A program made the translations under genes and the position numbers. Positions 1 through 8,692 of a stretch of DNA of 64,000 nucleotides are shown piece by piece. How positions within the stretch are numbered: the stretch's first letter is position 1; each line of letters begins with the position of its first letter. The notes beneath the pieces are model-generated. The model searched no databases. It was not told the origin of the DNA and was given only the letters and a program-made list of their open reading frames with translations. The stretch is from VRUE01 sp963720805 (GTDB lineage: Bacteria; Actinomycetota; Thermoleophilia; Solirubrobacterales; 70-9): assembly GCA_963720805.1 (NCBI GenBank), contig CAVRGT010000006.1, positions 341,276-405,275 of the forward strand, written 5' to 3'.

Positions 1-865
1 ATGATGCGACGTTCGTTTTCGTTGAGGCTGGCCGCGAGAGGATTTCCGGCAGACCCTGCCCGGTTTCCGGGTCGACGCGGATCAGCGCCCCACCCAGGAC
101 CTTGGGATTCTGGGCCCGAAGGGCGCCGCCTTCGGAGCTCGGCGGTTCCTCTTTTCCGCCGATGACATTCGGGCGGATCGCCGCAGGGGTTCTTTGGGAT
201 AGCCGTATTGGCCCCAATCGACCTTGGTGTAGCTGGCACCCTCTCCGCCGCTGGCGAGAGGTTGCCGTCGGCGTCGAACTGCAGGTCGCCAACCGAGTGC
301 GAGGAGAACTGCTGGCACCAATCGGTGATCAGGGTTTTCGTCGGCGATCGATTCGTCGCTCGTCGCAGGTCCGCAGTCAGGCGGGAGAGCCGTCCCTGGA
401 TCACGCAGCCATCGGTTTCGACCCCGGCGGTTCCGGGCAAGGGTCACCGTCTTCACCCGCTTTCCCCCAGTGAGGAGCGCTCCCTCCCGGCAAGGGGTCA
501 TAGGCGTAGAGGACGTAGACGTAGGGGTGCGCGGCCGAGAATTGCGGGTCGAGGGCAAGACCGAGCAGCCCGCGATCGTTGGCGTTGTAGACCTCGGTGC
601 GGAGATCGGCGAAGAGCGTCGGCGTGTGGTCGGAGAGGCTGTCGTAAACGAGGATCTTCCCCGACTTCTCGCCGACGAAGACCTTGCCGTCGGGCGCGAA
701 TCTGAGGCTCGTCGGTTCTTCGCTTGGCCGGCCTGGAGCCCTTCAAAAGCCGACAGTGTCCTGAAAGCCACTTGGCAGCACCGGTTCCGCCGCCGCCGGC
801 GCGGTCACAGAACCGAGACAAACGATGACTGGCAGCGCCACGCCGGCCCAGCCCGGGACCCTCAT
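1..865 (-). pseudogene. PQQ-type sugar (glucose/sorbosone) dehydrogenase, N-terminal part, frameshifted and cut by window edge
   Basis: Reading the minus strand from the ATG at 865 gives a signal peptide (MRVPGWAGVALPVIV...), and then, by changing frame several times, a typical glucose/sorbosone dehydrogenase beta-propeller start: LRFAPDGKVFVGEKSGKI, then DRGLLGLALDP, then YVYVLYAYD, then CQQFSSHSVGDLQFD, then YPKNPCGDPP-type and GGALIRVDPETG segments. These soluble or periplasmic quinoproteins oxidise sugars. Frame changes are needed near 740 and at least twice more between about 170 and 440, so it is either a decayed gene or one hit by indel errors. The start overlaps the clpS stop by four bases (ATGA), implying coupling. 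The C-terminal part lies beyond the left edge. Confidence 0.6.
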
Positions 866-1158
866 CCGCGCTCCAGCGGTGCCATCGTCAAACCCGCCGC
901 CTCGAGCTGCGCCCAGTAGTGCTCGGCGAGCTCGCGCTGTCCCGACCAGACGATCGCCTGGCCGCTGTTGTGGATGGCGTCGGCGAGCTGGTGGCCGCGC
1001 TCCAGCGAGACTCCCGGCAGCACCCGCGCCAAGCTCTGGGCGACGTGATCGAAGGTGTTGTGGTTGTCATTGCGGACGATCACCCGCCACTCGCCACCAA
1101 GATCCGAGCCGGGGCCCCCGCCGCGCGGCTTCTCCACAGTCGTCGTCGACATCGCCAC
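862..1158 (-). CDS. clpS: ATP-dependent Clp protease adaptor ClpS
   Basis: 98 residues, normal length for ClpS. After a disordered N-terminus the core reads WRVIVRNDNHNTFDHVAQSL, which carries the N-D-x-H-N-T-F signature, followed by the helical region ending LEAAGLTMAPLERG. ClpS delivers N-degron substrates to ClpA or ClpC in the cytoplasm. ATG at 1158 or the second in-frame ATG at 1152 could be the start. Its stop overlaps the start of the downstream dehydrogenase gene. The region upstream (1159-1295) is shared with the divergent regulator. Confidence 0.93.
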   Translation of the reverse strand: MAMSTTTVEKPRGGGPGSDLGGEWRVIVRNDNHNTFDHVAQSLARVLPGVSLERGHQLADAIHNSGQAIVWSGQRELAEHYWAQLEAAGLTMAPLERG

Positions 1159-1226
1159 GCATTATGCGGAAGTTCCGCTCAGCCGCGGCCTTTGCGAAGG
1201 CATTCGTATGTCTGTCCACAGGAAAG

Positions 1227-1255
1227 TTCACTTAACTACTCAGAATAGTTATGCT
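1227..1255 (+). promoter_or_regulatory. Promoter with inverted repeat in the spacer, upstream of the HTH gene
   Basis: TTCACT (1227-1232) and TATGCT (1250-1255) are separated by 17 bp. An inverted repeat TAACTA-N7-TAGTTA (1233-1251) fills the spacer, placed as an operator would be. Local composition is much richer in A+T than the surroundings. The nearest gene encodes a small winged-helix protein, so autoregulation is a reasonable inference. Confidence 0.45.
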
Positions 1256-1295
1256 GAATAGAGAACAGCGCAAACCACCCGGGAGGCGACCCGCG

Positions 1296-1559
1296 ATGCC
1301 ATCGAACCTCAACTCGCTTGACCCGCGGTTAGTCAAGGCGCTCTCCAGCCAGGTGCGCGTGCGGGCGCTTGCCCTGTTTCTCAAGGGGCCAAGAAGCCCG
1401 AAGCTGATCGCCGCCGAGCTGGAGCTTGACCTGCGCAGCGTCGCCTACCACGTGCGTGTGCTGAAGAAACTCGGCTGCATCGAGCTGGTCGAGACGCTGC
1501 CGAGGCGCGGGGCGGTCGAACATATCTACCGAGCCGCTGACTGGGTGCTCAAGGCTTAG
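1296..1559 (+). CDS. Small winged-helix (ArsR-like) transcriptional regulator
   Basis: 87 residues from ATG 1296, preferred over an in-frame ATG at 1251 because GGGAGG lies nine bases ahead of it. The protein is a single winged helix: VRVRALALFLKG (helix 1), SPKLIAAELELDLRSVAYHVRVLKKLG (helix-turn-helix with a recognition helix like ArsR proteins), then a wing ending in EHIYRAADW. No metal-binding cysteines are present, so it is not a classical metal sensor; such one-domain proteins are common in actinobacteria. The stop codon TAG (1557-1559) lies in the target duplication of the adjacent IS element. Confidence 0.75.
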   Translation: MPSNLNSLDPRLVKALSSQVRVRALALFLKGPRSPKLIAAELELDLRSVAYHVRVLKKLGCIELVETLPRRGAVEHIYRAADWVLKA

Positions 1560-1756
1560 CCTCAATCCACCGATTCACCCTCACAGACAGGAGAATCGCC
1601 GTCGGCGACCGTGTGAACGGTGAAGACCGCCGGCTCGAAGGTGTATCGGGCGGCGGCGAGCCGCGGTAGAGCCTTCCGCGAGTGGCCGGCGACTGAGAAC
1701 AAGCAGGCCGAGACGACCGGGAGGCCGGTCAGGGATGAATGCGGGTGAGGGAAGGG

Positions 1757-3076
1757 TCAGGCCGCGGCCGGCACGGCCGGCAATGCCCTGATCCTGGCAA
1801 GGGCCTCGACGAACGCATCCCGCCAGGGCCAGCGGGCAGGCAGGTGCAAGGTGGTGCGCCGAGCGGTGCGGGTGAGCCGGCCAGGCAGCGCGATCAGCCA
1901 GCGGCGGATCGTTCGTGCCGCCCTCCAGGTCTCGTCTTCGAGGCCCAGCTGCCCGACCCAGCGCGCCATGTTGTGGGCGAGGCAGGCGATCACCGTCCAG
2001 GCGGAGTTGGCGGCAAAGCTCCCGGAGGGGTGCGCGAGCGCCTGGTCCTTGAGGTCGCGGATTGCCAACTCGACCTCGGCGTGTTGGCGGTGCTCGGCAT
2101 CGACCGTGTGCATGTCCTCGGTCCTGTTGGTGAGGAAGGCGAAGTGGCGCCAGTAGGCAAAGAGCTCCTCCTGGCCCTCCTGGGCGTGCAGGTGGACGCG
2201 GCGGACGATCAACCTGCGCTCGCCGTAGGTGGTCTCGGCCAGCTCGCAGACGCCCGTCTCGGGGTAGTCGGCGACGGGCTGCCAGGCCGAGGAGGGGATC
2301 TCGGCGATCCGCTCTGCGACGCGCTTGTTCTGGGGGACCGAGATCGAGTAGAGGCAGGCCTTGGCCTGCAGGTAGGCGATCACCTTGTGTGAGTAGAAGG
2401 CCGAGTCGGCGCGGATCAGGATCTCCCCGGTTGCCCCGGCTCTGCGCACCCGGGCGAGGAGCTCTTCGCAGAAGCGAAGCGCGCCGCGCCCGGAGTTGGC
2501 CGCCCCTTTGCGCGCTCGGGCGTGCAGGACCTCGCCGGTGCCCGCCCGGGTGGCAAGCAGCGGGTGGTAGCCGCGCAGCCCGGTGTAGCCGCGGGAGGCG
2601 CCCTGCTTGAGGGCGCCTTTGGCCTCGCCGAGGAAGGAGTCGATGTCGATCACCAGGCGCTTTGCGCCGGGGCCCGCTCCCGCGGCCCAGGCACGCTTGA
2701 TCGCCTCGCCCAGTACACGGTCGAGCTGGCGCACATGGCCGAAGGTGAAGGCGCGCAGGAAGGTGCCGAGCGTGGAGGGCGCCATCGCCTTGTGGCCGAG
2801 CAGGGCTTCCGTGGCGCCACTGCGCAGCACGTCGGTGTCGTCGATCGAGTCGGCGCCGGCCACGATCGCGTGAATCAGGGTCGCCACCTTGCGCCCTGGC
2901 TGGGCGGCCCCCGCCCGCTCCCCCAGGCGGACCGTCTTGTCGACCAGGTGCTCGATGCCCAGTCGCCTGCCCAAGGTGGCGATCAAGACCAGGCCGGCAT
3001 TGGCGACCAGCCGCTCGTCGTCGAACTCGATGCCCACCGATTCGGGCCGCACGGACTCCGGAGAAACCTTCACCAT
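1757..3076 (-). CDS. IS1380 family transposase
   Basis: 439 residues, the usual size for IS1380 DDE transposases. Family landmarks include GRKVATLIHAIVAGADSIDD near the N-terminus, the catalytic aspartate regions RLVIDIDSFLGEAKG and ILIRADSAFYSHKVIAYL, and a C-terminal HAEVELAIRDLKDQALAH segment carrying the glutamate, followed by HNMARW. It would cut and paste the element. The start is ATG 3076, with AGGAGG eight bases upstream. That ribosome site can pair with an upstream complementary stretch (see the leader hairpin). Confidence 0.95.
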   Translation of the reverse strand: MVKVSPESVRPESVGIEFDDERLVANAGLVLIATLGRRLGIEHLVDKTVRLGERAGAAQPGRKVATLIHAIVAGADSIDDTDVLRSGATEALLGHKAMAPSTLGTFLRAFTFGHVRQLDRVLGEAIKRAWAAGAGPGAKRLVIDIDSFLGEAKGALKQGASRGYTGLRGYHPLLATRAGTGEVLHARARKGAANSGRGALRFCEELLARVRRAGATGEILIRADSAFYSHKVIAYLQAKACLYSISVPQNKRVAERIAEIPSSAWQPVADYPETGVCELAETTYGERRLIVRRVHLHAQEGQEELFAYWRHFAFLTNRTEDMHTVDAEHRQHAEVELAIRDLKDQALAHPSGSFAANSAWTVIACLAHNMARWVGQLGLEDETWRAARTIRRWLIALPGRLTRTARRTTLHLPARWPWRDAFVEALARIRALPAVPAAA

Positions 3077-3081
3077 GTGGG

Positions 3082-3144
3082 TGACCTCCTGTTGCCAGGC
3101 CGCGGCTGCCCTAAACAGCCGCTATTTGCCTGCTCAGGAGGTCA
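3082..3144 (-). promoter_or_regulatory. IS leader hairpin that can hide the transposase ribosome binding site
   Basis: In the transposase mRNA the Shine-Dalgarno region CAGGAGGTCA (complement of 3082-3091) is perfectly complementary to TGACCTCCTG (complement of 3135-3144). A nested seven-base stem GCGGCTG/CAGCCGC lies between them. Read-through transcripts entering the IS would fold this stem, whereas a promoter starting inside it would not, a known way for insertion sequences to limit transposase translation. The assignment is inferred from complementarity only. Confidence 0.55.
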
Positions 3145-3206
3145 TTTTCATGACGAGAGCGGACGGATCGACCGATCAGAGGTGTGGTGAATCGGTGGAT
3201 CGAGGC

Positions 3207-3908
3207 TTAGAACGGGCCGGGGACGCGCACGACCACGTCGTCGACGCTGGCCTGGGCTCCCATGGCAACCTTGGCCGAGCCGAGCGAGAAGCCGGATGCC
3301 CGGCCGCTCAGTTCACCGGCGCCGGGGTCGCCGGCTTCGGCGACCAGCTGCCCACCGACGTAGGCGAGCAGCTGACAGGTCCCCTTTTCTTCGCCGGAGG
3401 AGACGTTGAAGGCGCGCAGGCGCAGTTGGTTCGGTTTTTCGGCAGCGCCGATGCCCGCCACCTGCTTCTCGATATCGAGGTACTTGATCGTGCCGTCGGC
3501 GAGCACCTTGCGAATCTGGGCCTTGTCCTGCAGCGGGTAGACGGCGAGCTGGTAGCGCGCCCCGCCTCCGGCCCGCAGATCCAGTGCCAGGTAGGCCGAG
3601 TGCTGAACCGACTTCGAAACCTGGGGCTTGCTGAGCAGGCGCATCGTCGCGCCGATCTCGAGGTCGCGACCGAGCACGGGGGTGCGGTAGGAGCACTCCT
3701 TGGTCGCCTTGCCGACCGTGATTGTGAAAGCGCCTTCGCTGCTGCCGCGGGCGCAGCGCTCGCCGGAGAGCTTGAGGATCTGGGCCAGTTGGCCCTTGTT
3801 CGCCATCGGGTTGCGGTAGATGCCGATCAGGGACGCCCCCGCCCCCGCGGCAAAGGCCAGCGTCGAGGCGAGCAGCAGGGTGAAAATGGCTGTGCGAAGC
3901 AGCTTCAC
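3207..3908 (-). CDS. Secreted hypothetical protein
   Basis: 233 residues from GTG 3908, which begins VKLLRTAIFTLLLASTLAF, a clean signal peptide ending near AGAGAS. The mature part starts SLIGIYRNPM and contains two cysteines (GERCARG, KECSYRT) and beta-rich segments (YLALDLRAGGGARYQLAVYP, KGTCQLLAYVGGQLVAEAGDP, ASVDDVVVRVPG) that look like a concanavalin- or jelly-roll-type fold; I do not recognise a family. It is divergent from meaA with about 90 bases between the starts. Its stop overlaps the IS target duplication and is regenerated by it. Confidence 0.7.
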   Translation of the reverse strand: MKLLRTAIFTLLLASTLAFAAGAGASLIGIYRNPMANKGQLAQILKLSGERCARGSSEGAFTITVGKATKECSYRTPVLGRDLEIGATMRLLSKPQVSKSVQHSAYLALDLRAGGGARYQLAVYPLQDKAQIRKVLADGTIKYLDIEKQVAGIGAAEKPNQLRLRAFNVSSGEEKGTCQLLAYVGGQLVAEAGDPGAGELSGRASGFSLGSAKVAMGAQASVDDVVVRVPGPF

Positions 3909-4000
3909 GGTTCGCAGCCTAAACACAGCCCGTGCGGAAAGATGCGGCCCGAGAGCCGGTGAACGGCGGATTTCGGCCGCGTCCAAATAAGATTGGCAGC

Positions 4001-5995
4001 GTGAGCGAGCACCGCCTTCCCGAGCGCGACCGCCCCTGGGTGATGCGCACCTACGCCGGGCACTCCGATGCCAAGCGCTCCAACGAGCTCTATCGGGGCA
4101 ACCTCGCCAAGGGGCAGACGGGGCTCTCGGTCGCCTTCGACCTGCCGACCCAGACCGGCTATGACCCCGACCACGTCCTCGCCCGCGGCGAGGTCGGCAA
4201 GGTCGGCGTCTCGGTCGCTCACAAGGGCGACATGCACCAGCTCTTCGACGGCATCCCGCTCGATGAGATGAACACCTCGATGACGATCAACGCGACCGCG
4301 GCCTGGCTGCTCGGCCTCTACATCACCGTCGCCGAGGAGAACGGGGTCGAGCGCTCGGCGCTCAAGGGAACTACCCAGAACGACATCATCAAGGAGTACC
4401 TCTCGCGCGGCACCTACGCCTTCCCGCCCGAGCCCTCGATGCGGCTGATCGCCGACATGGTCGCCTTCACCGTCAACGAGGTGCCGAGCTGGAACCCGAC
4501 CAACATCTGCAGCTACCACCTGCAGGAGGCCGGGGCGACGCCGGTGCAGGAGATCGCCTACGCGCTCTGCACCGGGATCGCCGTGCTCGACGAGGTCAAG
4601 GCGCGCGGCCAGGTCGCCGACGCCGACTTCCCCAAGGTCTTCGGCCGCATCTCCTTCTTCGTCAACGCCGGGATCAGGCTGGTCGAGGAGATCGGCAAGC
4701 TGCGGGCGATGGGCCGACTCTGGAACGAGATCGGCCGCGAGCGCTACGGCGTCACCGACGAGAAGATGCTGCGCTTCCGCTACGGCGTCCAGGTCAACAG
4801 CCTCGGCCTGACTGAGGCCCAGCCCGAGAACAACATCCAGCGCATCGTGCTCGAGGCGCTTGCGGTGACGCTGAGCCGCGACGCCCGCGCCCGCGCCCTG
4901 CAGCTACCGGCCTGGAACGAGGCAATGGGACTCCCCCGCCCCTGGGACCAGCAATGGAGCCTCCGCATCCAGCAGGTCCTGGCCAACGAGACCGACCTGC
5001 TCGAGTACCCCGACATCTTTGAGGGCTCGGTGGTGATGGACGGCCTGGTCGAGGAGCTGATCGAGGGCGCCCGCGCCGAGATGGCGGTGGTCACCGAGCA
5101 CGGCGGCGCGGTCAAGGCCGTCCCCTATATGAAGTCCCGCCTGGTCGAGTCCCACCGCGAGCGGGTGGCGCGGATCGAGAGCGGCGAGCAGAAGGTGGTC
5201 GGTCAGAACAGCTTCACCGAGTCAGAGGACTCGCCGCTGACCGCCGGCGCCGATGGCGGCATCCTCACCCCCGACCCCGAGGTCGAGCGCGAGCGGGTCG
5301 AGGCACTCGAGGCTTGGAAGGCCGAGCGCGACGAGGACGCCGTGCAGGCCGCGCTCGAGGAGCTCGGCAACGTCGCCGCCGACGACTCGCAGAACATCAT
5401 GCCGGCGACGATCGCCGCCGCCAAGGCCGGCGCGACCACCGGCGAGTGGGCCGAAGTCCTGCGCGAGGCCTTCGGCGCCTATCGCGGACCGACCGGCGTC
5501 AGCGGTGCCGCCCCGGCGGCCGACCGCGAGCAGCTGGAGGCGATCCGCACCCGGGTCGACGAGGTCTCCGAGCAGATCGGCCACCGGATCAAGATCCTGG
5601 TCGGCAAGCCCGGCCTCGACGGCCACTCCAACGGCTCCGAGCAGATCGCCCTGCGCGCCCGCGACGCCGGTATGGAGGTGATCTACCAGGGCATCCGCCT
5701 GACACCCGAGGAGATCGCCGAGTCCGCCCTGCAGGAGGACGTCGACGTGATCGGCCTCTCGATCCTCTCCGGCTCCCACCTCGAGCTGGTGCCCGAGGTG
5801 GTGCGCCGCCTGCGCGATGAGCAGGTCGACGCCCCGGTCGTCGCCGGCGGCATCATCCCCCCGGCCGACGCCAAGCGCCTGCGCGAGGCCGGGGTCGACG
5901 GCGTCTACACGCCAAAGGACTTCGATATCAACAAGATCATGGGCGAGATCGTCGACCTCGTCGCTGAGCGGGCTGGCGCCGGCGCCGCTGCCTGA
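4001..5995 (+). CDS. meaA: Ethylmalonyl-CoA mutase (MeaA-type), adenosylcobalamin-dependent
   Basis: 664 residues from GTG 4001, which gives VSEHRLPERDRPWVMRTYAG, matching the start of Streptomyces MeaA. The catalytic TIM barrel carries GLSVAFDLPTQTGYDPDH, MNTSMTINATAAWLL, GTTQNDIIKEYLSRGTY and FRYGVQVNSLGLTEAQPENN; the C-terminal cobalamin domain has the base-off motif D-x-H-x-x-G (GLDGHSNG, near residue 540) and GLSILSGSH. The substrate and B12 domains are on one chain, as in ethylmalonyl-CoA mutase. It converts ethylmalonyl-CoA to methylsuccinyl-CoA. AAGATT at about 3990 fits the -10 of a leaderless transcript. A methylmalonyl-CoA mutase role is the alternative, but similarity to MeaA is stronger. 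Confidence 0.9.
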   Translation: MSEHRLPERDRPWVMRTYAGHSDAKRSNELYRGNLAKGQTGLSVAFDLPTQTGYDPDHVLARGEVGKVGVSVAHKGDMHQLFDGIPLDEMNTSMTINATAAWLLGLYITVAEENGVERSALKGTTQNDIIKEYLSRGTYAFPPEPSMRLIADMVAFTVNEVPSWNPTNICSYHLQEAGATPVQEIAYALCTGIAVLDEVKARGQVADADFPKVFGRISFFVNAGIRLVEEIGKLRAMGRLWNEIGRERYGVTDEKMLRFRYGVQVNSLGLTEAQPENNIQRIVLEALAVTLSRDARARALQLPAWNEAMGLPRPWDQQWSLRIQQVLANETDLLEYPDIFEGSVVMDGLVEELIEGARAEMAVVTEHGGAVKAVPYMKSRLVESHRERVARIESGEQKVVGQNSFTESEDSPLTAGADGGILTPDPEVERERVEALEAWKAERDEDAVQAALEELGNVAADDSQNIMPATIAAAKAGATTGEWAEVLREAFGAYRGPTGVSGAAPAADREQLEAIRTRVDEVSEQIGHRIKILVGKPGLDGHSNGSEQIALRARDAGMEVIYQGIRLTPEEIAESALQEDVDVIGLSILSGSHLELVPEVVRRLRDEQVDAPVVAGGIIPPADAKRLREAGVDGVYTPKDFDINKIMGEIVDLVAERAGAGAAA

Positions 5996-6060
5996 GCTTA
6001 AGTACGGTTTTTTGTCACAACTGGCTTCTTACGCCAGGATAATTTACAATCAGCTGCCTT

Positions 6061-7566
6061 GTGGCGACGCTTACGCCAAGGTTTTTGCTGAAAGATCAAC
6101 CTGAGGTATTCCTCAGCGACGCGCGCATCTCGCGCGCGGTCGGCGCCGCGGTCGGTGCCGGCAAAGCGCGAAAGGTTGGGCCCCGTCTCTACACGAGAAA
6201 CGTCGAGGAGCCCGTGGCGCAAGTCGTACGACGCAATTGGCAGCGGATCGCCGCTCTCTACTTCCCCGGCGCCGTGGTCGTCGATCGCAGCGCGGTAGAC
6301 GCCAAACCGGCGAAAGACGGGTCGCTGTTCCTCGATGTGGGCAAATCGCGAGCACGACGAGAACCGCTGCGGCTTCCGGGGCTAACAATTCGACCCCGCA
6401 GCGGACCCGGGGCCGTCGCCGGCGACATGCCGTTTATGGGCGGCCTGCACTTCTCCAGCCCAGCGCGAAAGTTCCTCGACAACCTGCGCCCCTCCCGTGC
6501 GAGCCGGGCAGGGGTCGCACGAACCCTCACCCAAGCCGAGATCGAAGACGAGCTCGTGCAGTTGGTCGCCGTACGGGGCTCCAAGGCACTGAACGAACTG
6601 CGCGATCACGCACGTGAGCTCACGGGGCCTCTCGATGCAGGCGCGGAGATGGAGGCTTTGAGCGAGATGATCGGGACGGTTCTTGGAAACCGCGAAGCCC
6701 GACTCGAGACGCCCGTGGCACGTGGCCGCCGCAGGGGCCTTGCCTTCGACCCGCGCAGGTTGGAGTTGTTCGACGCCCTGCAAGCACGGCTGATGCAGAC
6801 GCCCCTCCCAGATCGCGCCGAGCAGCCAGGCTCGTTTCCGGCGCTGTCCTTCTTCGAGGCCTACTTCTCCAACTGGATAGAGGGCACCGAATTCGAATTG
6901 CCGGAGGCAGAAAAGATCGTCTTCGACGGAATGGTGCCCGAGGGCCGCTTCGAAGATGCGCACGACGTGCTTGGCACCTTCGAGTTGGCCAATGACCCCG
7001 AGCTCCGAGGTCGCGTGCCGACCGGGCCAGATGACCTACTCGATCTGCTCCGCTCCCATCATGCGCTGATGCTGTCCCGACGCCCAGCCGTAAACCCTGG
7101 CGCATTCAAGCGAAGACCGAACCGGGCCGGCGCCACGACCTTCGTCCATCCCGAGTTGGTCGAGGGAACCCTGATCGAGGGGTATCGCTACTACGAGCCC
7201 CTCCCCGCCGGCCTCGCCAAGGCGATCTTCATGATGTACCTGGTCGCCGAAGTTCATCCTTTTACCGACGGCAACGGTCGAGTCGGCCGGGTTCTGATGA
7301 ACGCGGAGTTGACCGCGGCAGGCGCGCAGCGCGCCTTGATCCCAATCGTCTACCGAGATAACTACCTACAGGGGCTTCGCGGCTTGTCGCAGGGCGCAAA
7401 CCCAAAACCGCTGATTCGTGTTCTCGACTTCGCCCAGCAATACGCCGCGGCGATCGACTGGAGCGATCTGAAGCAAGCCGAGCAGATGCTCGAGGAGAGC
7501 AACGCGTTCGTAACACCTGACCGCGCCGACGCTCTCGGGCTGCGACTGCGAATGCCAGCCCCGTGA
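6061..7566 (+). CDS. Fic-domain protein with N-terminal AbiEi-like winged-helix antitoxin region
   Basis: 501 residues from GTG 6061. Residues 1-200 resemble AbiEi-type antitoxins: a winged helix (SDARISRAVGAAVGAGKARKVGPRLYT), then LYFPGAVVVDRSA, and later GGLHFSSPARKFLDNL. Residues 250-470 are a Fic domain with the catalytic motif HPFTDGNGRVGR near residue 399. SNWIEG near residue 270 matches the inhibitory (S/T)xxxE(G/N) helix of class II Fic enzymes. Fic proteins usually transfer AMP to target hydroxyls. An upstream TACAAT (6045-6050) would give a nearly leaderless mRNA. The stop overlaps the next gene (GTGA). Confidence 0.88.
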   Translation: MATLTPRFLLKDQPEVFLSDARISRAVGAAVGAGKARKVGPRLYTRNVEEPVAQVVRRNWQRIAALYFPGAVVVDRSAVDAKPAKDGSLFLDVGKSRARREPLRLPGLTIRPRSGPGAVAGDMPFMGGLHFSSPARKFLDNLRPSRASRAGVARTLTQAEIEDELVQLVAVRGSKALNELRDHARELTGPLDAGAEMEALSEMIGTVLGNREARLETPVARGRRRGLAFDPRRLELFDALQARLMQTPLPDRAEQPGSFPALSFFEAYFSNWIEGTEFELPEAEKIVFDGMVPEGRFEDAHDVLGTFELANDPELRGRVPTGPDDLLDLLRSHHALMLSRRPAVNPGAFKRRPNRAGATTFVHPELVEGTLIEGYRYYEPLPAGLAKAIFMMYLVAEVHPFTDGNGRVGRVLMNAELTAAGAQRALIPIVYRDNYLQGLRGLSQGANPKPLIRVLDFAQQYAAAIDWSDLKQAEQMLEESNAFVTPDRADALGLRLRMPAP

Positions 7567-8659
7567 GCACGCTCCCGTCCAGCCCACCGCTTGAGTGCGA
7601 CCTGGCCATCGTCGGCGGCGGCATCCTCGGGCTGGCCGTGGCCCGAGAGCTGCTGGCGCGCCATCCGGACGCGCGGCTCTGCGTGCTTGAGGGGGAGGAC
7701 CGGTCGGGCGCCACCAGACCGGGCGCTCGAGCGGCGTGATCCACGCCGGCATCTACTACGAGCCCGGCTCGCTGAAGGCGCGGCTCTGCGTCGAAGGGGC
7801 GCGCGAGCTGTACGCGTACTGCGAGGAGCGCGGCGTGGCCTTCGAGCGCGCCGCTCGCGGGGTTGCCGCGTTGCACTCGCCGAACACCGGCGTGGTCGAC
7901 TTCGTCGCGGTCGCCGAGTCGTATGCCGCGGACGTCCAAGCGGGCAGGGGGTCCGTCCATTTCGGCGCGGCGGCGCGCGGCGTCACGCCGGGGCCGGGCC
8001 GCATCGAGATCCGCCATGCACTCGGCGCCACGGCCGCCTCCGCCGCCGTCTTCTGCGCCGGCCTGCAGTCGGACCGGCTGGCGGTCGCCTGCGGGGCGCC
8101 GGCCGATCCGCGCATCGTCCCCTTCCGGGGCGCCTACCTGCGACTGCCGGCGGCGGCCGCCGAGTTGGTGCGAGCCAATGTCTACCCGGTGCCGGACCCC
8201 GAGCTGCCCTTCCTCGGCGCCCACCTGACGCGCACGCTCGACGGTCGCGTGCTGGTCGGTCCAAGCGCCCTGCTCTCACCGGCGCGCGACGCCTACCGTC
8301 TCGCGACGCTGCGGCCGCGCGACCTGGCCGAGACGCTCGCCTGGCCGGGGACCTGGCGGATGACCGCCTGTCATCGGCGCGCCGCGGCACAGAAGCTGCG
8401 CCACGCCCTGAGCAAGCGCTCCTTCCTCGCCGAGGCCGCGCGCCTCATCCCTGCCCTACGCGGCGTCAAGCCGCAGCGAGGACCGGCCGGGATCCGCGCC
8501 CAAGCCCTCGGCCGCGACGGCAAGCTGGTCGACGACTTCGTCGTCCACCGCAGCGAGCGGGCGATCCATGTCCGCAACGCGCCCTCCCCAGCGGCGACCT
8601 CCTCGCTGGCGCTGGCGCGCCTGATCGCCGATGAGGTGGCGACGCTCGGCGCCGTTTGA
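7563..8659 (+). CDS. lhgO: L-2-hydroxyglutarate oxidase-like FAD oxidoreductase (one frameshift)
   Basis: GTG 7563 overlaps the fic stop and opens the FAD-binding motif LAIVGGGILGLAVARELL. Near 7710 the frame is lost; restoring one C in GGCGCCACCAG gives GAHQTGRSSGVIHAGIYYEP, the hallmark of LhgO, which then continues unbroken to 8659. With that base the protein is 365 residues, close to the family's usual 400. It would oxidise L-2-hydroxyglutarate to 2-oxoglutarate at the membrane, passing electrons to FAD and quinone. The single missing base in a C run looks like a sequence error rather than decay. Confidence 0.8.
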
Positions 8660-8692
8660 GCGTCGGCGCGAGCGACGCGCGACAATAGGCGC

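Larger units (their letters stand above)
1560..3205 (-). mobile_element. IS1380-family insertion sequence, apparently intact
   Basis: 1646 bp element. Its outer ends, at 1560 and 3186-3205, form a terminal inverted repeat that differs at one position: left end CCTCAATCCACCGATTCACC, right end reverse complement CCTCGATCCACCGATTCACC. A CTTAG duplication flanks it. One full-length transposase fills most of the element. The near-identical ends, open reading frame and perfect duplication indicate a recent insertion. Confidence 0.92.
1555..3210. repeat. 5-bp target site duplication CTTAG flanking the IS element
   Basis: CTTAG occurs at 1555-1559 and again at 3206-3210, directly outside the element ends. 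The left copy supplies TAG for the regulator gene and the right copy supplies TAA (read on the minus strand, 3207-3209) for the convergent secreted-protein gene. Confidence 0.85.

Noticed and set aside
1739..3962. Several plus-strand frames through the insertion sequence and secreted-protein gene
   Set aside because: They are opposite the transposase and the secreted protein, and cross the IS boundary, which a resident gene would not do.
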